Of a stretch of 34,984 nt of DNA, positions 8,528 through 15,181 are shown in pieces. Under the pieces are notes generated by a model. It worked only from the letters and a program-made list of their open reading frames with translations, was not told the DNA's origin and did not search any database. Made by a program: the position numbers and the translations under genes. The first letter of the stretch is position 1. The number at the start of each line of letters is the position of its first letter. The DNA is from SBAX01 sp964646605 (GTDB lineage: Bacteria > Planctomycetota > Phycisphaerae > UBA1845): contig CAZYEX010000004.1 in the NCBI GenBank assembly GCA_964646605.1, positions 1-34,984 of the forward strand, in the 5' to 3' direction.

Positions 8528-9203
8528 CCGGTTCGTCTTCCTCTCGAACTTGAGCCGCGATCAACTCCGCCATCCTGGCGCGAATCCGTTGCTTGATCTT
8601 GTGGACCGCTTGCTCGGTCGTGTGGTATGTGGCGGCGACCTCGTCCACGGTCCTGCCGTCCACCAACCGTTCAAAGATCTTCACGCTTTGGGGGTCGAAC
8701 GTCTCGCGAACGGTTCGTAGGGCGAGGCGATAATGGTGATCGATCCATTCCTGCTCCCACAGGGCGTCGGCCTGGTCGCCCCCCGCGATGTCGTCCGCTG
8801 CGCCTACACTGTTATCTAGGCTGAGGGCGAACGAATTTGGACGCGACCGGAACCGGGCCACGGCGTTCCGCACGACGCGACCGAGGTACGTTCGGAAACG
8901 CCCGCGCTCCGATGAGTAGTGGAAGTTGCGCAAGGCCTTGGCGAGGCTCATCATAACGACCTGACAAATGTCGTCCGCATCGGCATGCTGCACGCCTTGG
9001 GCGAGGGCGTAGCGCACCACCAGGTCGCGGTACCTGTTCTCGAACTCCGCCCAGGCCGCGCCATCCGTGCCGTTTCGGACGCGTGAAAGCAACGAGATTC
9101 TGGTTACGTCCGCGTCCAAGTTTCGTTCCGGTCGCGTGGTCGCTCCCCTGCCCCCCCGGGCCCGCGGGAGGTGCTGCGGGACCCACGGCTCGCGGGGTTC
9201 CAT
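8514..9203 (-). CDS. ECF-type RNA polymerase sigma factor
   Basis: The protein is 229 residues from the ATG at 9203. Region sigma-2 (about 50-118) includes ADADDICQVVMMSLAKAL and RFRTYLGRVVRNAVARF. Region sigma-4 (about 165-215) has the helix-turn-helix RTVDEVAATYHTTEQAVHKIK. The last 14 nt overlap the Ser/Thr kinase gene, so the two are translated together, and the kinase probably controls the sigma factor, as proposed for planctomycete ECF-kinase pairs. The start is uncertain. A GGGAGG lies about 18 nt upstream, too far for a standard site, and the ATG is fused to a perfect TATAAT. A TTG at 9119 (giving LDADVTRISLL) is an alternative that leaves both domains intact. Longer upstream reading in this frame has no family support. 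Confidence 0.88.
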   Translation of the reverse strand: MEPREPWVPQHLPRARGGRGATTRPERNLDADVTRISLLSRVRNGTDGAAWAEFENRYRDLVVRYALAQGVQHADADDICQVVMMSLAKALRNFHYSSERGRFRTYLGRVVRNAVARFRSRPNSFALSLDNSVGAADDIAGGDQADALWEQEWIDHHYRLALRTVRETFDPQSVKIFERLVDGRTVDEVAATYHTTEQAVHKIKQRIRARMAELIAAQVREEDEPDGPR

Positions 9204-9501
9204 TATACCAGGGGCCGCAACCTCCCCCGATTGTGTCTGACCACCAGCGCCCCCACCCGAGCGGCTGCCCCCCAGACGACGCCCCTCACCGTCCAAAACC
9301 GGCAACGTAGCGCCTAAGTCTCGTAGAGACTTCCCATCGAACTGCGAACGCGTTGGGGTCCTGGAGGCGGCTGGAGGGATAGACATGCAATGCAAGCGCG
9401 GGACGCAAATGAACGCATGGGTTGGAGCGATATTGGGTTCGGTTGGGCGTCGCGGCGGAGCATGGCTCCGGCCGGGTCCGCAGTACGGGGAGGTGAACAC
9501 G
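9204..9501. other. Divergent intergenic region with palindrome
   Basis: These 298 bases separate the minus-strand sigma factor operon from the plus-strand dockerin-like gene, so both promoters should lie here. Apart from the palindrome at 9316-9332 and the TATAAT touching the sigma factor ATG, I see no clear promoter pair and no gene. Confidence 0.55.
9316..9332. promoter_or_regulatory. 17-bp palindrome between divergent genes
   Basis: AAGTCTC, GTA, GAGACTT is a perfect 17-bp palindrome with 7-bp arms, midway between the divergent starts at 9203 and 9502. It is a good operator candidate for a dimeric regulator. Whether it controls the sigma/kinase operon, the secreted protein gene, or both cannot be told. 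Confidence 0.45.
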
Positions 9502-11085
9502 ATGAAAGTACTATCCAGGGTCAGCTTGGTGGTTTCGGCCGTCCTTTGGGGCTGTGCCGACGCATCGGGGCAGTGTCCGACCATCGATTTCGACGACCTG
9601 CCCGCGGGCACGGTCGTCACCACCCAATATCCCGGCGTCCGATTCAGCGGACGCGATACCGACGGCACGTCCGGCGTCAATCCGATCATCTACAACCCGT
9701 CGGGTGGAACGACCTCAGAGCCGCAATGTTTGAGCGCCCGCGGCGTCTTGGACGAGTCCAGCCCGGAATTTCTTCGGCTCGACTTTGACATCGACCAGAC
9801 TGAGGTGACGTTCAACCTCGGTGTCCGCGTCGGGTGCAACGCCGCCGATACCGCGCAGGTACGCTGGTACGACTCGACCGCTGTCCTTCGGGGAACACGG
9901 AATATGCCGGTCAACGGCACCTTGACCCAGCGCGTGCTGGTCTTCGTTCGCGTCGAACGTGCCGCGGGTTTTCGCCGCATCGAGATCGAGGCCGGCGCCG
10001 GGGGGGTATGCGCGGAGCGGTTCGAGTTGATCGACGACCTTGCCTTCACGGCGGACGCCACGCCGCCCGAGGCCGTGATTACCACACCCGCCCACAGAAC
10101 ATGCATCTGCGAAACAAGCGCGAACGTCATCGGGACAGCCCGCGATTTGGACGGCGAGTTTGGCGGCTACACGCTGCACTATCAGCGCGACGACGGGAGT
10201 GATCCCTTCCATCTGTTCGCTCTCAGCGACACCGCGGTCGTGAACAATGTGCTGGCGGCGTGGAACCCGCCGAATGTCCAGGACGACTACATTTTGCGGC
10301 TGACCAGTTACAACGGCTGCGGCGAACCGGCGGAGGACCGCAACCGCGTGTTCGTGGACACCCAGTTCGACAGCCTGGTTGTCCGGCAACCAACGAACGG
10401 GTTGATTGCCGGCGGCTCCGTCTGTCTTGACGGCACCGTTTGGGATTACTGCTCCGGCAGTTTCACAGTGGACTACCAGCCGCTCGCCGGCGGAGCGTTC
10501 CTGCCCGTGAACTCGGTGAGCCCTCCGTGGGTGATCCTGGACCCGTTCGCATCGTGGGACACGGCGGTCGGAGTTGCTGCCGTGCCCGATGGCGACTACC
10601 GCCTTCGCATCCGGGGTACGGACTTCTGTAACCACTCGGCCACAGTGACACGCGACGTAACGATTGACAACACCTGGCCGACAGCGGTCATTACGGCGCC
10701 TGCCAACTGCGGCTGCGTCAACGGACTGGTTGACATTGTCGGAACGGCAACCGACGCACACCTTGCCGAGTGGTCCCTCTGGTATACGGGCGGCGACGCA
10801 CACGGCTGGGTTCCGATCCCCGATGCGCGGGGCAACGCTCCGGTCGTCAACGGGCTGCTGGGAACCTGGGATACGAGGGGGCTGCGCCCCTGCTGCTACA
10901 CCATTCGGTTGCTGGTGACCGACCGATCCATCGTCAACTGTGACGACCCGCATCAGTCTGAGTATTTCGCTTCGCTCGATGTCGGTCAGTGCGACGATGC
11001 CGCGTTCGACTTCGATGTGGACAATGACGGGGACGTGGATCTGTTGGATTACGCAGCGTTCGAGGGTGCGTTGACCGGCCCGTAG
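9502..11085 (+). CDS. Secreted protein with Ig-like repeats and terminal dockerin-like motif
   Basis: The ATG at 9502 has a GGGGAGGTG site and gives a signal peptide (MKVLSRVSLVVSAVLWG, cleavage near residue 23; the LWGC could alternatively be a weak lipobox). The mature part of this 527-residue protein begins with a domain opening DFDDLPAGTVVTTQYPGVRFSG, a pattern common in exported carbohydrate-binding-like domains of planctomycetes. It continues with about three repeats that each begin near AVITTPAxxxCxC and span about 95-110 residues, resembling bacterial Ig-like modules. The C-terminus is one EF-hand/dockerin-like motif (DVDNDGDVDLLDYAAFEGAL) ending in LTGP, as in the two beta-helix proteins of this window. 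It probably acts on or outside the cell surface. No catalytic motif is seen. Confidence 0.75.
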   Translation: MKVLSRVSLVVSAVLWGCADASGQCPTIDFDDLPAGTVVTTQYPGVRFSGRDTDGTSGVNPIIYNPSGGTTSEPQCLSARGVLDESSPEFLRLDFDIDQTEVTFNLGVRVGCNAADTAQVRWYDSTAVLRGTRNMPVNGTLTQRVLVFVRVERAAGFRRIEIEAGAGGVCAERFELIDDLAFTADATPPEAVITTPAHRTCICETSANVIGTARDLDGEFGGYTLHYQRDDGSDPFHLFALSDTAVVNNVLAAWNPPNVQDDYILRLTSYNGCGEPAEDRNRVFVDTQFDSLVVRQPTNGLIAGGSVCLDGTVWDYCSGSFTVDYQPLAGGAFLPVNSVSPPWVILDPFASWDTAVGVAAVPDGDYRLRIRGTDFCNHSATVTRDVTIDNTWPTAVITAPANCGCVNGLVDIVGTATDAHLAEWSLWYTGGDAHGWVPIPDARGNAPVVNGLLGTWDTRGLRPCCYTIRLLVTDRSIVNCDDPHQSEYFASLDVGQCDDAAFDFDVDNDGDVDLLDYAAFEGALTGP

Positions 11086-11275
11086 GCTCAACCGGCGACT
11101 TCCCCGGCGTGACTGCGCCCGACGGACGCCGCAGGGTGGCCGGCGGGAACTCGCTTCCCGAGTCGTTCGAGCAGCAGAGGAGTGAGCTGCGTACTCCCCA
11201 TCGTAGATTCCAGTTGAGGGGTTGGCTTGACCAAGTCTGCTCGAAAAATGCCCCGGGGGCGCGTATATTCGTCGT

Positions 11276-12040
11276 ATGAGGTTCGCTATCACGCGAGACA
11301 TCAGCCCCCGGATCGGCCACTGTGAGTTAACGCACCTTGAACGCGTGCCGATCGATTTCGGCCGTGCCCGTCGACAACACGATGCGTACTGTGACACCTT
11401 GAGCGAGCTTGGCTGGACGATCATCCGTCTTCCTGCATCGCCGGACCTGCCGGATTCGGTGTTCGTCGAGGACGCCGCGGTGGTCAGCGGCGACACGGCA
11501 ATCATCACAAACCCAGGGGCGGTTTCTCGTCGGCCGGAGATCGCGCCTCTCGCCGAACTCCTGGGACGGTTTCGCAAGCTCATGCGCATGGGCCCTCCGG
11601 CGACATTGGACGGCGGGGATGTGCTCGTTCTGGGACAGGACGTGTGGGTGGGCGCCACGGCCAGAACGAATGAGCAGGGTACCGACGCATTACGAGCGAT
11701 GCTTCAGCCCTACGGCTTTACCGTGCGGGTCGTGCGGCCGCACGGTTGTCTGCACCTGAAGAGCGCCGTGACCCGTGCCGGGCCGGACTGCCTGATCGTG
11801 AATCCGAACTGGATTGAGCCTGGGATCTTCTCAGGCTGGAGAATCATCGAGGTTGACAGAGGGGAGCCCCTTGCTGCCAACGTGCTCTGGCTCGGGGACG
11901 TAACGCTCGCGGCTGAATCACATTCCCGCACGCGGAACCGACTGGAGGCCCACGGCATCAGGTGTCGCACCATCGACATGTCGGAGCTCGCGAAAGCGGA
12001 AGGCGGTCTGACGTGCTGCAGCGTCCTGTTCGACGCGTGA
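11276..12040 (+). CDS. Dimethylargininase/amidinotransferase-family hydrolase
   Basis: The 254-residue protein fits the dimethylarginine dimethylaminohydrolase (DDAH) group, a five-bladed guanidine-modifying fold. Visible family elements are FVEDAAVV (about 63-70), LDGGDVLVLG (111-120), ATARTNEQG (128-135), the catalytic His in CLHLKSAV (His160) and the C-terminal LTCCSVLF, whose Cys247/248 pair holds the nucleophile, as in DDAH. Length is normal for DDAH. The expected reaction is methylated arginine (or a related guanidine) to citrulline plus amine, in the cytoplasm. Neighbouring genes do not suggest a pathway. A TATATT lies 7 nt before the ATG and no clear ribosome binding site is seen. Arginine deiminase is less likely because that family is longer. 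Confidence 0.85.
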   Translation: MRFAITRDISPRIGHCELTHLERVPIDFGRARRQHDAYCDTLSELGWTIIRLPASPDLPDSVFVEDAAVVSGDTAIITNPGAVSRRPEIAPLAELLGRFRKLMRMGPPATLDGGDVLVLGQDVWVGATARTNEQGTDALRAMLQPYGFTVRVVRPHGCLHLKSAVTRAGPDCLIVNPNWIEPGIFSGWRIIEVDRGEPLAANVLWLGDVTLAAESHSRTRNRLEAHGIRCRTIDMSELAKAEGGLTCCSVLFDA

Positions 12041-12130
12041 GCGATGTCTCCCGTGCCGCCCGTCGCCGGACCATGATGCCAGGAACACCGTGGCTCGGGC
12101 AGCGAAGGCCCCTCTCCATCGTCGGGACTG

Positions 12131-12148
12131 GACGGATTCGCATCCGTC
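12131..12148. terminator. Hairpin downstream of the DDAH-like gene
   Basis: GACGGAT (12131-12137) and ATCCGTC (12142-12148) form a perfect 7-bp stem with a TCGC loop, about 90 nt after the DDAH-like stop. It may terminate or stabilise that transcript. No T-run follows, so rho-independent termination is doubtful. Confidence 0.3.
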
Positions 12149-12340
12149 TGACGCGGCCATCCGGATCGGCCATCGAGACGGAACGCCCATGCCGAGTGGT
12201 CGGAATCGCATGTTCTTATACCCCCTGCGAGGCGTTGAAGAATAATCTCCTGTCCGATTGGGTGACGCACCGCCTATAAAGTGCGACTTTCCGTTCGTAT
12301 GCTCATCCATCGTCGTTCAGCAGGCGGATCGGGAAATGCC

Positions 12341-12369
12341 TTGTGTTTCTTGCCCCTGCGTGTTAAATA
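12341..12369 (+). promoter_or_regulatory. Candidate sigma-70-like promoter for the cytochrome gene
   Basis: TTGTGT (12341-12346) and TAAATA (12364-12369) are spaced by 17 nt at the left edge of an AT-rich patch, about 205 nt upstream of the proposed cytochrome start. This is the only promoter-like pair I noticed in the gap. The match is modest. Confidence 0.3.
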
Positions 12370-12370
12370 T

Positions 12371-12392
12371 ATCGCTATAGGAATATAGCTAT
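12371..12392. promoter_or_regulatory. AT-rich inverted repeat, candidate operator
   Basis: GCTATA (12374-12379), GGAA, TATAGC (12384-12389) form a perfect inverted repeat, extended outward by a further AT/AT pair after one mismatch. It starts just after the candidate -10 element, where a repressor would block transcription. Confidence 0.35.
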
Positions 12393-12575
12393 TGCAAGCG
12401 CCCCTACGGCAGGCCGGGGCGGGATGCACAGGCGAGAGGGAGCGGATCGCGGTTGGTGGAATCCTCGCCGGGTCGGCTTGGGCAACGGATGCGGAAGCGT
12501 GAACGCCGAACGTAAGTGGCGGCGCCACACGACCAACGGTTGGCCGAGCGACTGTGGAAAAACGGAGGCGCTCTC

Positions 12576-14954
12576 GTGTCGATCGGTGTGAATGAGGCAG
12601 GCTTCGGCTTCGGCGTTCACGGGGCAATTGAGGCGGCGCGTGGGCGAGTCCATACCGCCGCGGAGTGGCGAAGGCCCCTGACCGGCGCTGTTTTGGGCCT
12701 GCTGCTGTTCGAGACCGTGACGGGTCTTACGATCTACTTCCTGCCCTTTTCCAGGTTCAACCAGTTCTCCGTGCTGATGCACACGCTCCTTGGAGTCGTG
12801 ATGCTCTTCCCCACCGGCTGGTATCTCGCCCAACATTGGTGGCGGCGGTTCCGAGGGAATTTCAGCCACTATCAGCTTTTGGGCTACGTTTCGCTGGCCG
12901 CCCTGATCGCCCTCTTTGTGAGCGGTTTCGTATTGGGGTTACAGGCCGCGTTCGGGCAACGCACCAGCCCGGGGTGGGTCCTGGTACACGTCATTACCGG
13001 ATTCGTTTTCATCGGGGCGATGTCCGCGCATCTGGTGACGCTGGTGTTGCGCCGCGTGAACCAGGACGCGCCGCGCCGCGCGTTGCGTTGGGCCCAATTT
13101 TCGTGCCTCCTCCAGTCCACCGTCTGGGGTGCGGTCCCGGCGTTGGTGTGCGTCGTACTCGCCGGGGCGTACCGACCTCCTCCGCTCAACGATTCGTTCC
13201 CACCGAATTACAGCTTCAAGTACGGTAAAGACCGGCCCTACGCCCCGAGCCTGGCGCGAAAGGACATGACCGCGGCTGAGAAAGAGGTCACAACACGGAT
13301 CGAGCGGATCATCGGTCGCGAACAATCCGAGGTCCTTCTCGCAAGCTTCAAGCCCGATCCCACCAAGCACGTCGGCTTCGTCACCGTGGCCGAGAAGCTT
13401 TGCGAGGAGCTTCCTTTGTCCGAGCCGCAACGCGCCGAACTTCGCATTGCGTTCGAGGAGGCCCGAGCGGCCTACGCCGCCTCGGGGGCGATCGACCCGA
13501 AGCGCCTGGCAGGCTCCGAAGGCTGTGGGCGATGCCACGAGCAGATCGTCAAGGAGTGGCTGCCCAGCGCTCATCGCTACGCGTCGATGGACTTCGTTTT
13601 CCAGAAGGTGCAAGAGAACATGGCGGCGGAACTCGCTCCGGAGGTCACGCGCTATTGCGCCGGCTGTCACGACCCCATCTCCCTGTTCAGCGGCGCGAAG
13701 AACGTGGGGAACGAGACGTTGAGTGTGGAAGGCGCCGACGAGGGCGTGTCGTGCCTGGCGTGTCACAACATCGTTCAGACCGACGTGCGCGGGAACGGCG
13801 ATTTTACGCTGGATCCAGGCGAGCGGTACGTCTACGAGTTCGATGACGGGCCGGTCGCGCAGTGGGTCAGCGACTTCCTCATTCGGGCCTATCCGCGCCA
13901 GCACGTGGACGCCTATTCGCGCCCGCTCTACAAGACCGCCGAAGCCTGCGGTGCTTGCCATAAACAATTCGTCGACAGTGAGCTTAACGATTTCGGTTGG
14001 GTGCAAGGTCAGAACCAATACGATAGTTGGCGAAAGAGCCGCTGGCACAAGGAGGGCGATCCCGCGAACTCCATCAGTTGCCGTGAGTGCCACATGCCTC
14101 TGGTGGACAGCACCGATCCGGCGGCCGGCGACCGCGACGATCCCCACCGCCGTCCGAACGACGGGAAACACCGCAGCCACCGGTTCCTCGGGGCCAACCA
14201 GTTCGTCCCGCGGTTCCACAAGCTTCCGGGCGCCGAGGAGCATTGTGATCTGACCGTTCAATGGCTGCGCGGTGAGATTCAGGTTCCGGAGATCGCCGAC
14301 CGCTGGACGACCGGTCCGGTCGTGCGGCTTGCGGTCGTCGCTCCCGAAACCGTTCGTCCGGGTGAACCGGTCAACATTCAGACGATCGTCACCAACAACA
14401 AGGCCGGTCACGACTTCCCCACCGGGCCGATGGACATGATCGAGGGCTGGGTCGAGGTCACGGTCACCGATGCGGACGGTCAGATTGTCTTTACGTCCTC
14501 GCGCGCCGACGATCGCGGGTATCTCATCAACCCGCAAATCGTCTTCAAGGCCGAGTTGATCGACCGGCTCGGCGAACTCATCGGTCGGCACGAGTTGTGG
14601 CACCTTGTGGGAGCGAAGTTCAAGCGGGTTCTTTTTCCGGGTTTGACGGACACGACCACGTTTGCGTTTCATTGTCCGGGGATGGGGACGCCGGCTACGG
14701 TCGGCGCTGCCGTCGAAGCGAAGGAGACCCACACGTTCGTGCTCCCCGCGCCGGCCAGCCGGCCGGTCGGTGCTCCGGCCCGCGAGCTGAAGGTTGCCGC
14801 CGTGGTTTGGTATACCAAGTTCAGCGCCCCGTTTCTCGACCGTCTTTTCGGTGAAGAGGCCAAACAGCGTAGCGAGGTGACGGAGGTCGCGCGAGCGGAA
14901 GCCGTCATCAAGGTCATCCATGAAGAGCAAGCCTCGGCCCAACCGACGCCGTAA
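12576..14954 (+). CDS. Membrane-anchored five-haem c-type cytochrome
   Basis: The start is placed at the GTG at 12576, which has GGAGG 7 nt upstream; an in-frame GTG at 12516 lacks such a site. The protein has 792 residues. The N-terminal about 210 residues form five membrane segments with His residues in segments two and four (SVLMHTLLG, LVHVITG, SAHLVTL), resembling a di-haem b-type cytochrome anchor. The soluble part carries five CxxCH haem c sites: CGRCH (317-321), CAGCH (361-365), CLACH (393-397), CGACH (458-462) and CRECH (502-506), spaced like cytochrome c554-type modules. A beta-rich C-terminal domain (about 570-760) has no haem site. It probably passes electrons between the quinone pool and a periplasmic partner. 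Its last 35 nt overlap a decayed copy of the CRTAC1-like gene start, pointing to an original coupled gene pair. Confidence 0.85.
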   Translation: MSIGVNEAGFGFGVHGAIEAARGRVHTAAEWRRPLTGAVLGLLLFETVTGLTIYFLPFSRFNQFSVLMHTLLGVVMLFPTGWYLAQHWWRRFRGNFSHYQLLGYVSLAALIALFVSGFVLGLQAAFGQRTSPGWVLVHVITGFVFIGAMSAHLVTLVLRRVNQDAPRRALRWAQFSCLLQSTVWGAVPALVCVVLAGAYRPPPLNDSFPPNYSFKYGKDRPYAPSLARKDMTAAEKEVTTRIERIIGREQSEVLLASFKPDPTKHVGFVTVAEKLCEELPLSEPQRAELRIAFEEARAAYAASGAIDPKRLAGSEGCGRCHEQIVKEWLPSAHRYASMDFVFQKVQENMAAELAPEVTRYCAGCHDPISLFSGAKNVGNETLSVEGADEGVSCLACHNIVQTDVRGNGDFTLDPGERYVYEFDDGPVAQWVSDFLIRAYPRQHVDAYSRPLYKTAEACGACHKQFVDSELNDFGWVQGQNQYDSWRKSRWHKEGDPANSISCRECHMPLVDSTDPAAGDRDDPHRRPNDGKHRSHRFLGANQFVPRFHKLPGAEEHCDLTVQWLRGEIQVPEIADRWTTGPVVRLAVVAPETVRPGEPVNIQTIVTNNKAGHDFPTGPMDMIEGWVEVTVTDADGQIVFTSSRADDRGYLINPQIVFKAELIDRLGELIGRHELWHLVGAKFKRVLFPGLTDTTTFAFHCPGMGTPATVGAAVEAKETHTFVLPAPASRPVGAPARELKVAAVVWYTKFSAPFLDRLFGEEAKQRSEVTEVARAEAVIKVIHEEQASAQPTP

Positions 14955-15007
14955 CCTCCTGGTTCGTTGGGGCGGATTGAGCGTGGCGGGCACGGCCGTT
15001 CTGGCGG
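14871..15007 (+). repeat. 137-bp direct repeat, left copy
   Basis: This segment matches 20951-21087 with 7 mismatches in 137 bp. It contains the last codons and stop of the cytochrome gene and the first 29 codons of the CRTAC1-like gene. Similarity ends sharply after GTTCTGGCGG (15007). It is the left border of the inserted block. Confidence 0.9.
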
Positions 15008-15051
15008 ACGACGGAAGAGGGCGTCTCGGAGGATCGAGAATCGGCTGCTAA
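14920..15051 (+). pseudogene. Decayed 5' fragment of the CRTAC1-like gene
   Basis: The ATG at 14920 opens a 43-codon frame. Its first 29 residues (MKSKPRPNRRRNLLVRWGGL, then SVAGTAVLA) are identical to the N-terminus of the intact CRTAC1-like protein at 21000. It then reads unrelated codons and stops at 15051. The ATG overlaps the cytochrome stop (14952-14954) by 35 nt. This is best read as the original gene start, cut off from its body by the insertion. Confidence 0.85.
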
Positions 15052-15067
15052 CCTGGAGATCGGGACG

Positions 15068-15181
15068 ATGGCGGGGAGTGTCGGAGGAGCAAACATGAGC
15101 ACGCGAACAAGTATCGTAACAGTCGTCATTCTAACGGTGCTGTTGTTAGCTGGCGAGGTCCGGGCGGATTGCCTCGACGGG
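15068..15181 (+). repeat. 114-bp identical leader, first copy
   Basis: This is identical at every base to 17967-18080. It spans 27 nt before the start codon, including the ribosome binding site, and the first 29 codons (signal peptide plus DCLDG). Divergence begins at the next base. An in-frame ATG at its left end is not needed, because the site CGGAGGAGC serves the ATG at 15095. Confidence 0.95.

Larger units (their letters stand above)
12041..12575. other. Intergenic region before the cytochrome gene
   Basis: These 535 bases hold no supported gene. They contain a hairpin (12131-12148), then an AT-rich patch around 12360-12395 that stands out from the GC-rich surroundings and includes a candidate promoter and an inverted repeat. 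A stretch near 12190-12215 resembles the D-arm of a serine tRNA but lacks the rest of a tRNA. Confidence 0.55.

Noticed and set aside
11227..11269. TTGACC and TATATT as a promoter of the DDAH-like gene
   Set aside because: The two elements are 31 nt apart, too far for a sigma-70 promoter.
12185..12275. tRNA-Ser/Leu-like stretch (GCCGAGTGGTCGGAATCGC)
   Set aside because: Only a D-arm-like motif is present. No T-arm consensus, matching acceptor stem or credible anticodon arm could be laid out on either strand.
12939..14993. 684-codon minus-strand open frame opposite the cytochrome
   Set aside because: It is a shadow of the five-CxxCH cytochrome gene; the translated sequence resembles no family.
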